A stretch of DNA of 64,000 nucleotides from Anthoceros angustus (Eukaryota; Streptophyta; Anthocerotopsida; Anthocerotales; Anthocerotaceae). The stretch lies in NCBI GenBank assembly GCA_010909165.1, contig MU008183.1, positions 930,001-994,000 on the forward strand. Direction: 5' to 3'. Below are positions 1 through 11,272 of the stretch, one piece after another (the stretch's first letter is position 1; each line of letters starts with the position of its first letter). The notes below the pieces were generated by a model, which was not told the origin of the DNA, ran no database searches, and saw only the letters and a program-made list of their open reading frames with translations. A program made the translations under genes and the position numbers.

Positions 1-2110
1 GTTCTGCTTGCGCCCGGGCGTCCTCTGCTTCCTGCTGCGCTACGCCCCTCTGCCTGCAGAGGTCCTCCGCCCGCGCTTGGGCCTCCTTGGCCTGCTTCAG
101 CTGTTCCTCCAGCTGAAGGAATTTGGTCCGGTCCTTGCGGATGGACCAGACCTCCCTCTCCGCCTCCCGGCGTTTTCCTTCCTCAATCCGGCCGAGAGCT
201 TCGGCCTTCCTTCTCGCCTCCTGGGCTCCCTCCAACTGCTCCTGGAGGAGCACCATGCGCCTCCGGGTGGCTTCTACCTCCTGGGTCTTCTCGGCCATCC
301 CGGACCCAGGCATACCGTCCATGGCGGTAGCAGGACCGCCGTGTTTCTTCCACGGCTGGCAGTGAGGCTCCCACAAAGTCCGTGCGGGGCGGCATCTCCG
401 TCCGTCAAGGACCTCCATACATGATCGGAGCAAGTCGGTGGGTTCTCCGGACAATCGGGACCCTTAGGTCACGAGTCTGCTCGGGCTTCCCCTCCTTGGC
501 CCTTTTGGCGAGCTCCTTCTCCGCCCTTTTCTCCACAGGGCTCGGCGGAGGTGATGGAGTCAGCCCTTTGCCCCTTTCACAGCCGGCAGGCCGGCTCTGG
601 ATCTGCTGCGGTGTCCTCCTGCTCACAGGCGGCGTCCCTTTCGCCCTCCTTCGCTTCCTCCGCTTCTTGCCACTCCGTCGGCGGGGAAATCGTGAGCGTT
701 GGTAGTGGTCTTGCGTCTCTTGGCTCTCTGGTCGGAGGCTCCTCGGTAGGAGTGATGGCCGTGGGCGGCTCGGGCCCTTCTCTTGGGTGGTTGGGGCACG
801 GAAGGAGGGATTGCTTCCATACTTCCACAGGTGGTGAGGGGTCCGTTCAGGCGTATGGAGTCAGGAATCCTCCCGATCGTCCTCCTCCGAGTCCGTTTGG
901 TTTTGACGCCGGCCTCCTCCCTCACGGCGCCCTTGCCGCTCCACTTGCGGGGCCTCGGTCCTTTCCGGGCGCTCGCTCAAGCTCTCCTTCCTTGAAATGC
1001 CCCCATACATGGATCGGTATGGGGGCCAGAATGGCGAGGCTTCTCGGTCTGAGCTTGCGAGCTCTGGCTAAGCAGGCGAGATAATCCTTCCCAGTCGCCC
1101 TCTTCCCTCAGCGCATGCGGGAACACCAATAGATTATCACCAAGGTGATCCACCTTGGTGAGTAGGTTCCGATGGACGATGATCCGGGCCCACGACTCGG
1201 CAGCAGGTCGGATATCGACCAACGTTGGTGGTTGCGTCGAGCCTTAGCGCCGCTGGCGCGACCTATCTTCCCCTTCGCCTTGAGGGGCTCGGCACCCTCC
1301 CCTCTTCCTCCTTGGGCGGTTGTAGGCCGCCTCGGGACCTCAAGGTCCATCGCCTTGGGTCCTCTCGGAGGTTCTTGGACCGCACCTCCTTGTTGACCGC
1401 CGCCGGCATCTTGGGCAAACTCCGGACGGTGACATCAAATGTCGAGACCATTTGGAACACATCCAAATGCCACTCCCACCAATTCTCGCTTCGGGCGAGC
1501 CCAAAGTCGGATAGCGCGGGTCACAATGTTGCGCTCCACAAGGTTCCATGGCTCCCAAACTTCCGCGGGCTTTTGGGTGCCATCGCCTTCTTCTCCCTTG
1601 GTTCTGTCGCCGCTTGTCGAGGCTGGCACGTTGAGCCTCCCCTTGGCGTTCGCTCCGACCTCAGCGGTGAGCCGCGCGTCGAGTGTCCACGAGATACCGC
1701 GAGAGCGGTGCGGGCGCAAGATCGCGAGTGTCTCGAGGCTGCGTGAAATGACCTTCTTCGCGACGCCATGGGCGGGGCGCCTCTTCACATCGTGCGCCAG
1801 TGCGCATGGCTTACTGCGCTCTGCCGCGTACTCGGCCTTACTCGCGTGCACTGCGGCCCCTCGCGCGCGGCCCGGGCGTGAATACACTGCCTCCAGCAAG
1901 TTCACGGTCGACCGCATGCCGTCCTCCACTCGGGTCGTCACGTGGCGTCGCCCGTCCGTCCCACGTTCAACTTCTAAGTTACTTTCCTGGCGTACTTATC
2001 ACACGGTCACAGGTGGTCGGTCTTACCCGTCGCGCCATCGTAGGTCTAAAATCGTTCCTCACTCCGGTCGGAGTATACTCGGTGCCGTCGAGTGCTAAGG
2101 GCTTATTTCC
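1..2110 (-). mobile_element. Degraded copy A of a multicopy coiled-coil transposon-type gene, cut by the window edge
   Basis: Read on the minus strand, this stretch holds the same gene that lies on the plus strand at about 13.3-16.8 kb, broken by stops and frameshifts. The segments run in the same order. First is a WEPW-NLVERNIVTR-like start (near 1560-1400). Next is an EDPRRW segment (near 1380). Then comes a LTKVDHLGDNLLVF segment (near 1170-1110), and last a VEETRR-like entry to the coiled coil (near 350). The middle part recalls the core of proteins annotated as putative plant transposon protein (gag-like). That is recognition by pattern, not by alignment. The copy runs off the left edge, so its coiled-coil C-terminus is missing. 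It is GC-rich, unlike the AT-rich DNA that follows. No terminal repeats could be set for this copy. Confidence 0.5.
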
Positions 2111-4700
2111 TCCTTTTAGCCTCATTTTATCCTTCTCCCACAAAAACAAAATCCTACCTAATTTCTAACCCCCGAAATCGTGATCCACACTCACACCCTC
2201 CCCTTGAACAAGAGCGCCCAGCTTCAGCCTCTCCCGAAAACACGACGGCAAAAGAATGACCTACTCCAGAACCGAGTACGCTTATATGAACCCCGGAAAA
2301 CCCTACATTGTTCTCGCTCATCAAAACCCTACATTCTCACCCGAACCACATTTGAAAATTCAGAACCTAAAATCCCGAGGCAGTAATGGTCGAACACTAT
2401 CTAGGTTAGCGATTGGATTGCTTACATGCCGCCCCCTCCACCCCAAACCTAGGTTTCTTGTTCCAAACCTAGCCGACCTTCACCATACCTAGACCCGCCT
2501 CGAAACCTAATCTCCAAACCCCAAAGCGGCGGGCGTAACCCTTAACCCAAACCTGCGGGCCACCGAATCACAATGCCACGTACACACACGGCCTTGAACC
2601 ATCCAGAACCCTAACACCTCATAAACAACATAAGCAGTGCACAAGTCGCGCTGCCATGGCGCCCACCATCGGCATCATTCCTCACGCTCGCGTACATTTT
2701 CGATCGGCTCGCGGTGCGAGTCGGCTCTGGGTACAGGTTTAGGAGTCGCGTTCAAGAAGTTTCAGGCCGCTTCACGCCTCACCTCTCAGCAACTTTCTGA
2801 TGCATTGTCATCTTGGCGTCTCTAGGAGGGTTCTTGCATCCTGAGTGGCGCTGTCTTCACGATCAGAGATCCTCCTCCCCACCACGCCTTCACTGCCCAA
2901 GTCTTTTAGCTGAAGGTCCTTTTAGCGGGAGAGTCCTAGCCGCGACAGGTGAGAAGACTTTGAAAAGCTTGTTTTGAGAAGGTTGGGTGAAGGCGACCAA
3001 GTTCTGAACAAGTTCTGTTTCTTTTGTTTCTCATTCGTCTTTTGTTTACGATCTACCTGCGAGTCTCTATCATCAAGTTTACATGCGCTTCGGGAGTTAG
3101 TTTCGCAGAACATCACCTTGGTTCGCGGTTCTCACCTGTTGCACATGATCTAATCTTGTGCGAACCTTCTTAGGAGGAACAAACCGGGTCCAGTGCGTCG
3201 TGCACATGTTGAGCTTGCATGCTTAGGTGATATCCTGGCCAGGTTTATGTGCATGTTTGATCCATCTCCTGATGGCCGATCTGGTGTGCGAGGCAAAGAA
3301 AGAAGTGTTTGGCGCTATGGCAAGTGCGTATCGTCAAGGTAAGATCGGGACCGAAGCCTTCCTTCTTGTCTGTGGCAGTTTGTGTCCACGAGGTTTCTTA
3401 TGCGGCCTCTTGCATCTTTTGCGGTGGTACACTGCGTGAATCATTAACAAGTGTTTACCAGACTTCTGTCTTTTAAGTGGAACCCGCTTGTATGCGGAGT
3501 GCTGCACTTGTGTGTGCATATTTTGTGCCATTTTGATCCTGTTCACGCTGGTCCATTACTTGAACGATCACACATTTCGAAAAATGGTTGCTTTGCATAG
3601 CCGTCACGCCAAAGACACCTTGATCAGATTTCGTGTTAATAAGTGAAGGTGAAGGGGTGTTCGTGTCCCCACGTGCCCTTATAGCCGCCTCGCCGTGAAG
3701 GTAAAAAAGAGACATACGTGAAAGCGTTTTTTGTTGTACGCAACTTATCACACAAGGTTTATTGTTCTTGCGCCGTCTTTTCAAGGCAAAATGTGTATCG
3801 ATGCTTGGTCTATATTGCGTGTATCTCAGTATAAATTAATGTGTGTTTGCACTGCTATCGTGTTTGCGATGCAATAGTCTTGGTAGTGCAATACTTAGTT
3901 GTGCGACGCCTGTTGGTCGTGATTCGAGGTCCGCTGGCATTCATCCAAATGGGTAGTAGGCAAGTGTGTAATTTACATGTTAATCAATCTTGTGATTAGA
4001 GCCCGATGTAAACTAAAAGTTGGCGTACAGAGGGCAAGCAGGGTGCTGAAGAAAAAGGCGCTCACTGCACTAACAAAGAGAACACGCAAGTGGGCACGCT
4101 TAACATTTTCCGTTCCTTTTGTAGGAATGCATGACGGTTACAACCGAAAACTTGGTAGTATCAATTTGTTTTAAACGCCCGTATAAGTGACGGTACGCGA
4201 GATCCAAGATACGGCATGATCGCATGATCCAACACAGCAGCTGAAGGTATGCGGCATGCACACCACATGCCGCGATCACGCTTGAAACGCACGCAAGAGT
4301 AAAATCGCTATCACCACATGGTGATAGCATCCCTGGTGATACCATGCGTTCCTCACATACAATATTCATGCGCGTGATAAGGTTCAAAGCATGCTCTAGC
4401 AAGTAAAGATCGAGCATGCCGCAGGAACTCCGTAGATATTTCCAAAAGTTCAAGTTTGATCGCTGGACTTGTCGATCGCTTTTATTTTGAATGGCATCCA
4501 GAATGAGAGCAACGATGAAATGGTCGACATCCAAGAAGGTAATGATCATTTCTGCCTACGCCGCCAAATCCATTTTGGTTGATGAATCCATGGCTAAATG
4601 ACGCTTTTCCGTAAAGCGACCACAATAGTAGACCAACAAACCTTAACAGCTGGCGATCGAACGACCATGTTCCCACCCATGGGGATCCAGGATATGATGA
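2111..4700. other. No supported gene; short C-rich telomere-like words near 2160-2620
   Basis: Only short, overlapping open frames are present, with no domain I recognise. Between about 2160 and 2620 the plus strand is rich in AACCCT, AACCTA and AAACCC words with no fixed period. The open frame at 4100-4549 on the minus strand (149 codons) is the longest but matches nothing known to me, has no upstream partner in frame and overlaps low-complexity sequence. It is not called as a gene. Confidence 0.5.
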
Positions 4701-7102
4701 CAGTCAAGTTCAAATCCTCTCATTGAGATACGAAGATAGTTGAGAAAGGTATACATTACAATTATCTCAATTGAATCTCCAACATTTCTAACTCGATATC
4801 TTTTGTTACAAGAACCGAGCACACTATGTTCACATCAATGGACAAAAAGGACTTGACTCCTTTGCGGTGCACCTTTTGGAAAAAATTAAAAGGTAAAGAC
4901 TTGGTTCTGCAACTTTCTCTAGAACTATACAACAACAATATAGGTATCTGAGACTTACTACGGTTGTATATGCCCACAGGATATTAAGAAGAATCTCCGA
5001 ACAACAGCTCAATTAGAGTTGGAAACAATGACTACGAGGTTTAATGGACATCGATCTCAATCGATCGATTTTAGAGGTAAACAACAAACTTTCGTATTAT
5101 ATGTATTTGTTTACATCTAATAATTTTTACAGTCTTCTTTGAGCAATCTGCTGACTAAGAATTAAGGAAAATAAAGCAATGGATGACAAAATCAACAACT
5201 ACGACCTCTCATCGGGTAATTAGTATTTTATATTTGTAATTAGTAATTAGTATATTTGTAATTAGTATTTGATTTACTAATTACTATTTTTCAAAGGACA
5301 AAAAGGAAAAAAAAAGTCAGTCGAAGATAATGCACCAACGTATGGACCATCAAAAGGAATTTGTTGACTTTGGAAAATGGATGGATAACTTTCGGTATCC
5401 ACAAGTCTTCCAAGATTTTAAAATAGATATGTTCCCATTTGGGAACATAGCCTCAGATCAGTAGCGTAATCCAATGAAGATGGGTCGGCACCAACACTAG
5501 AGCAGTACATGGAGATCCAAAAAAGTAAGTGTATCCGGTTTATATTGTTTATAACAGTTTATTTGAATCAGTTTATGTAGTATTAATGAGATATTTTGTG
5601 TTTTGGTAATGTAGAAATATCAGCAGCTATTGAGAATAAGGAGCTAAAAACCACAGACTTGTTGCTCCTCATGGAAGATCCGGAAACTACGAAAAACATT
5701 CAAAAGGTTGGTTCACCGTGACATTTCCTGCAAGTAAACAAGGAAAATACTAATATTGGTATTTTCTAAATATGCAAATTCTAAGGTTGATGTCTCTTTG
5801 CAGAACGTGCAATCACATTTCCGCAGTGTGGGAAATCTTCACAGTCATTGCTTAACATTAGTGAGAAAGGTATTTACCGAACAGGATCTACTTCGGCTTG
5901 AGATGGAGGTAAAATATTAACTCCTTTTCTAGTTATCGAAGAATCAAAAGGAGTTGTTTGCACTGTTTGAGGTTAGTATATCATATTTAGTGGTGAAATT
6001 ATATGCGATGTCGACATTTACCATTGCTGCGAAATATTCCGTTTGGGCGAAATTTTTGAAATGATTAACTTTCTGGACCGTCTGATAATGAACAAAGAAA
6101 GTATTATTAAAGGCGAGCGGATCCGAAATCGCGGTGTACACCCCTTCAACGCAGTGGAAGAAAGCGTTAGAAAAATAAATCCCAAAAGCGTGAAAAGAAG
6201 CGTGGCGGTGAAAGTGAAAACTCTGAAGTGCGAAAGTGAAAACTCTGAAAGAGAGAGAAAAAAGACTTCTAACCTGGTTGGACAGGGCAACAATACTAAA
6301 AATGGTCACAGACCTCGGCTATCGCCTCGATGCAATTCGAGTGGTTGCAGCGTCGTGACCTCGGCCTGCTCCCTTCGCCGAGAGCGAGCGCGTCGGGCGC
6401 GGCGGAAGCGGTCTCGGCCTGCGGCCTCGGCGGATTACCCGGCCGTCTTCCTAAACGTCATCCGTTCCTATCATGCTTCTTGATGTCAAGGCGTGCAAAA
6501 AATGGGCTCACAAAGGCGAGGTAGCATCGCGGTGCGCGCCCATCACACCTAATTACAAAGGTGTTCAAAAAGGCCTAAGGCTCTCGAACAAGTTTACGAG
6601 CTCGTTTGCAGCAGCTCCTGTCAATCACAACCTCAATTCAATCATAGATCTCACAAGTGCATACAAACACAGTTAATGAGACTGCAAATTAGCTTTACGG
6701 CCTTATCATCTAGTAGATATCAAACAATGCACTTAGTTTTCCCCATGGCAGCCCTTTTCATCCTACGTCTATATCTATGTATTGCGCCTCCATCTCAATC
6801 TAATCGTCACTCTTGGTCACATTGATGATCAAGCGACTCAAAATCATCTTAGTACTTAACTTTTTTCCAGGGGTTGGGCCTCCTTTACTCTAGGGCCTCC
6901 TTTACTCTAACCGTGAAGCCTTATGCCTACTATCTATGCACCATGGGGCATAAGCATGCATCCATGCTTATGCATGTATAGCCATGCCCACTTCCCTCAT
7001 GAGTTCGACAGCTTATGTTGGCATATGTCACTTATCCATCACATATATATAGTCGTCTACTTCCCATTTACCAAAGTCATGTTATCTTCCTACATGTATT
7101 AT
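4701..7102. other. AT-rich intergenic DNA with exon-like scraps and a GC-rich island
   Basis: The DNA is AT-rich, with scraps bounded by GT and AG near 5030-5920 that could be decayed exons, but no frame can be followed through them. A sharply GC-rich island lies at about 6310-6460. The last 80 bases before 7103 form one unit of a sequence that recurs at about 11290-11380 beyond the copia element. No gene is supported. Confidence 0.45.
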
Positions 7103-7289
7103 TGTGGGGACCCTCCCGAGAGCATCGGGATGGCAGGCCTGATGCTAAGCGTGCAAGAGGTGAAGAGCACCGAGCAAAAAGTAATGGCGACTAACTTAAA
7201 AACAAACAATAGAGTACATATATACAATAGGGGTAGTCAACCCTAAATGAAGTATGTTTAATTAACCCTAAGAGGTTATATATCTAACA
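7103..7289 (-). repeat. 3' LTR of the copia element (left end)
   Basis: This 187-bp direct repeat begins TGTGGGGACC and ends TATCTAACA on the plus strand. It matches the right-hand repeat almost base for base from about 7198 onward and with scattered changes and small indels before that. Confidence 0.85.
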
Positions 7290-8182
7290 CTCCGACTTAA
7301 CCTCGAACGGGTTAAAGTAAGAAGCCCTAAGTAAGAAACCGGAAAGCATTGCCAGCTGCAAAAAGCGTTATCAAGCATGCGATCTTCTCGAGTTCAGCAA
7401 CCTAAGCTTGGCGTCGCAATCCCGAGCTCATCACCATGATAGAACCAGAAGAAGGTTTACCGATGTTGGCCGAAAACCGTCATTAGCCGTTGCGCCTATT
7501 CCACAGTGCGGCTACATTATCCTCTGCATCCCCACGCTTGCTAGGACCATCTCCTCAATCACCAAGATGGTGAGAACTTGAATATACTGACCCGGGCAAG
7601 ACCGGCCCGAGCAAGAGGCAGCCGGCGGAGAGAGGCAGTGAAAACCGGCGTGACTCAAGGTGACGGAACGCCATACGCGAAGAAGGCGGCCCGGCCAACA
7701 ACTCGAGCACGGAACAACTCGTATACTACCTGATAAAGGTGGATGAAAAATGCCAGCAGCTAGAGCAACAACTAGAGGATGCCAGGCTGAGTGCGGCCCG
7801 GCTACTTCGCTTCCGCAGTTGCAAGAGCTGAGGGTGACGAGAGACCTAACGGCCGTGTTAAGCGAGTTCGAGAGTTCGTGAGGATACAGCACAAGCATAG
7901 GATGAAACCTGGCGAGGCCGAGGCGGTAATGAAGAGGAGAAGGGAGCGAGGAAGATCCAGGTTCGGGGACTGGGGACTCTGATAAAGGAGTATGAAGGTA
8001 GGAAACTTTACAGATTCACTAGCTCGCTCTTGATTAGACAAGCTGAGCGGGAGTATTCTCCCACTTACGGTAAAATGGCTAACGTGTGCGAGGAATAGAG
8101 GTACGCAAAAGTAGGGCTGCTTAGAAGTTGTGAAGCTCACTGAACACTAAAGGTCTCAGCTCTTGTAAGCAACATTTCTGCC
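7290..8182. other. Non-coding tail of the copia element with a possible coiled-coil gene scrap
   Basis: Between the left LTR and the RNase H end lie about 890 bases without a usable frame. The plus strand at about 7735-7800 reads as a short heptad-like stretch (KCQQLEQQLEDARL) that breaks at once. It may be a scrap of another coiled-coil gene inserted in the element, but this is weak. Confidence 0.3.
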
Positions 8183-9480
8183 TTATGCAGTAAAGTGGGT
8201 AGAGAAGTTCATGAGCCCTAAGCCTTCTACGTGTGCGTCATGCTTGTGTCTGGGAAGGGCCTTAGTGAGGATATCAGTTGTGTTTGCATCGATGTGGACA
8301 TAGGTGGGGAGAGCCACACCCCTTGATTTGACTGCAGAAAGGCTCTTACGCGAGTCGGAGTCAGAAGCCCAGTCGGCGTCAGCAAAGCCATGTAAGGTAG
8401 GAGCTGAACCAGTTCGCTTGTAGCATAAACCTAAGTGAGGTGTGACTCTCAAATATCTGAAAATTCGCTTAATCTTGTCCAATGGATTGCGTTGCGCGGC
8501 ACTCAAGGAATTGGGAGGCGATTGATGAAGGTGATATCGGGACAGTCCAGCTAACAAAAGAAGGCAAGTGTATGATGCAAGCAACTGTTGTTTTGTTACG
8601 GGAGGCGGTGTGTGAGGAAATGGTGTTTCGCGCTACTTTGCCAACGCGCAAATCTCACATATAGGGAGCTCCTTAAAGCATGAGGGCAAGGGCTTTCTGT
8701 AGCATTCCTGTCTAGAAGATGCAAGAAGTTTAGCCTTGTTAGCATGGCCTAGGCGTGCATGCCACAGCCTGGCCATTTGTGCAGTTGTTAGACTACCAAG
8801 AGTTGTTGAGTAGGCCTGTTCTCGCCGTGTACAAGAGATATCCAGATGATACAATTCTGATTCAAGGAAGGCCTTGAAGATACAAGTGGCAGGGGAGCTA
8901 CGTCGAGAGAAACAGATAAAACATCAGGTAAGACGAACACTGTATTGTCATGCAGGAGAAATTTGCAGGTACCTGAGCCCAAGATACTCAAGCTAGTGGC
9001 ACTACTCTCATCACCTAGATAAACTTTCTCTGAGACAGAGGAAAGGGTCAGACAAGTAAAGAGAGACTCATCCCGACAAATGTGCGCTGTTGCACCACTG
9101 TCCAGGTACCAGCTATCAGCCTCACTCGCTAGAGTATTTAGACAGATGGTCATAATCTTCACCACTGGCTTGCCTGAATTTTTTGTTGAGAAATCCACTA
9201 AGTGCTTATCTTTGGGTTGTTGGGTTGTTGAGTTCGCAGCTGCAGGTCGAGGTGCTACCCGCTGAGGTTCACCGGCCTTCTTCTTGCGATATTCTCGAGC
9301 CCAATGTCCAGGTAACCCGCACCAATTGCAATTACCTTGACGTTTCTGCGTGTTTGATGAAGAGCTCTGGCCACCAGTATTGGAGGGGCGTTGAGACTGA
9401 TTTCTCCCACGGCCCCGGCCTCTGCCTCTCCATGCAGAAAAAGTTTTGATCTTATGTTGTCCTTGTCCTCCTCATATTAG
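8183..9480 (-). pseudogene. copia pol remnant: zinc knuckle, protease, integrase start, RNase H end
   Basis: On the minus strand the order is a zinc knuckle near 9340-9295, the protease motif WYLDSGATAHI near 9100, a GAG-pre-integrase segment with LWHARLGH (8854-8633) ending at CEICALAK, then the RNase H tail with GFADADWASD and an ILTKALPRHKH end (8470-8183). The zinc knuckle reads C-x2-C-x4-H-x4-Y, so its fourth ligand is lost. The protease DSG triad is intact. Between the integrase HHCC start and RNase H only about 50 bases remain where a full element has the integrase core and reverse transcriptase. Several frameshifts are present. It lies in the same unit as the gag reading frame to its right. 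Confidence 0.8.
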
Positions 9481-9630
9481 CCGAGTCTGTTCCTCCTGAT
9501 AAAGAGCACCAATAACACCACTAAGAGTTGGTGTGTGTTGTCCAGCAGGGAAAGGTTGGCCAGGTGCTGGGATAGGGACATTCTGAGTGGTCACGAATGT
9601 CTGGTAGCTAGAGGGAAGACTGAGGAGAAA

Positions 9631-10155
9631 TCATGGCACTGCATCGGTCTCTGAAATGGAGGTACCAAGGGACGCCAGCTGAGCACGTAAGTGCCGGAAT
9701 TTGCTCGCATGAGCAGAAACGGTGTCACCTTCTTTCATCCTCAGATTTATAAATTCTCCTCTAATTGCGCACATGGTCATCATGTTCTGGACCTGGTAAG
9801 TGCCAGCAAGTTGTTCCCATATCTCTTTGACTGAGTCCAGAAATTCAACCTCTGGAACAAGGTCAGAGTCTATGCTTGCAATTATTAGAGCCACAGCTAT
9901 GCTGTTCGAGGAATCCCACTTAATTTTCTGCCCTGGTGTGACAGCATCGCCTGGGATGGTGGGATTGGATGGTGTGCCTGGGTCTGGATACGTTCCATCC
10001 ACGACCCTCCAGACTCCACGAGCGACAAGTGTTGATTTCATTCGGACCTTCCAGATATCATATCGAGTACCATTAAATCGGTCTTTTTCTTTTAGATCTG
10101 CTATGAAGGATGGGGATATGGCGCCAGGTGGAGGAGGGGGCACAGGATTGGCCAT
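9631..10155 (-). CDS. copia Gag-like N-terminal protein, truncated
   Basis: An open frame of 174 codons on the minus strand starts MANPVPPPPPG and carries the gag-polyprotein (UBN2/Retrotran_gag) pattern: DRFNGTRYDIWKVRM, then KEIWEQLAGTYQ and an INLRMKEGDTV segment. Gag builds the virus-like particle that packages the element's RNA. The frame ends in a stop near 9631, where an intact copia polyprotein would continue into the zinc knuckle, so the gene is broken here. It sits about 0.9 kb from the 5' LTR. The region between (10200-11080) holds only scraps. Confidence 0.75.
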   Translation of the reverse strand: MANPVPPPPPGAISPSFIADLKEKDRFNGTRYDIWKVRMKSTLVARGVWRVVDGTYPDPGTPSNPTIPGDAVTPGQKIKWDSSNSIAVALIIASIDSDLVPEVEFLDSVKEIWEQLAGTYQVQNMMTMCAIRGEFINLRMKEGDTVSAHASKFRHLRAQLASLGTSISETDAVP

Positions 10156-11079
10156 AGCTGAGTCTACTAAAGGCTAGATCAAGGGGAAGCTATTCAGGTT
10201 AGCAAGAATTTCAGCTGAACTGTCATGTTGTTAATGAAACCCTAACTGACTTGTTTTTCTGATTAGGGCTTTTGAATTGTCTGTGAGGCAGGAAAGGTAA
10301 CTGTCATAACTACCTAATGAGGCATAGGAGGTAGGCAACAGGATCAAGAGATAGGGCATCTGAAATCGGCTGGGATGCCCCAAAATTACGGATGAAAGGG
10401 AGCACGACCTAATCATTTGTTCCCCTCTGCAAGGGAAATTTTCAGGTTGTTGATGCGTCAGGGCTAGGATGCCCTGCGCAATTCCCAGATCCAGTAGCGA
10501 CAACACCCATGGACTGCAGCAGCTGCGTAATGCTGTTTATTCCATGGTCAATATCATAAATACATTGATTAATGCTATGTTGTAGCCTTCTCTCTTGAGC
10601 ATGTAACGCCTCCAGAAAGAGATCCTGCCTGGAGCGTAATTGAGAAATTCCAACCTCGATTCGCTCAAATTCAATACAATTTCATTTTCCAGAGGAAAAT
10701 GCCTATTCTCCTTACGCAAATTTTGCAAATTATCCAAACCAGATATGTTCTCTTGAATTTTAGAATTTTTAAAACCTTTGTGAACAATCTGCCAGGTGCA
10801 AGGTGATGTATTTTCTGCTCTCTGAAAAATATATTCCAAATCGAGATCTTTCAATTGATTACGATTCTGCCTTTGCTCTTGAGCTTGCTTGTGCCAAAAT
10901 GCCCTGCGCTGAGTACGATATTCGTTGAGACAATCCTGACTCCAAGGACCTCAACAAGGTGGAGGAATCCACTGCACTCCTCGATGAGATTGCAATTGTT
11001 TCTCCCAAGGCAACAGTGCAGTAGCCACCTTCCTGCGAGGCATGGCAGCAAGCTCACAAGGGTCAGTATCTAACATCAA

Positions 11080-11091
11080 GCTCTGATACCA
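11080..11091 (-). promoter_or_regulatory. Primer binding site, tRNA-Met initiator type
   Basis: The minus strand reads TGGTATCAGAGC immediately inside the 5' LTR. This is the standard site at which initiator tRNA-Met primes copia reverse transcription. Confidence 0.9.
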
Positions 11092-11272
11092 TGACGAGGA
11101 CCCTCGAGCATCAGATAGCTAGCATGCTAAGCATGCAAGAGGGTGAAGAGCACCAGAACAAAAGTAATGGCAACTAAATTAAAAACAAACAATAGAGTAC
11201 ATATATACAATAGGGGTAGTCAACCCTAAATGAAGTATGTTTAATTAACCCTAAGAGGTTATATATCTGACA
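11092..11272 (-). repeat. 5' LTR of the copia element (right end)
   Basis: This 181-bp repeat begins TGACGAGGACC and ends TATCTGACA on the plus strand. It pairs with 7103-7289. The element reads on the minus strand, so this is the promoter-bearing LTR. Confidence 0.85.

Larger units (their letters stand above)
7103..11272 (-). mobile_element. Ty1/copia LTR retrotransposon, internally deleted
   Basis: Two short direct repeats, each TG...CA, bound the element. They are nearly identical over their last 80 bases and more diverged in the first 110. On the minus strand the 5' LTR is followed at once by TGGTATCAGAGC, the complement of the initiator tRNA-Met 3' end and the classic copia primer site (11080-11091). 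Gag, zinc knuckle, protease and the start of integrase follow in order. The reading then jumps to the end of RNase H near 8580, so the integrase core and most of the reverse transcriptase are gone. The five bases on each side (ATTAT, TATAT) do not match. The element cannot move by itself. Confidence 0.88.

Noticed and set aside
4100-4549. Minus-strand frame of 149 codons
   Set aside because: Reads smoothly but resembles no family I know, has no in-frame continuation and no promoter or splice context.
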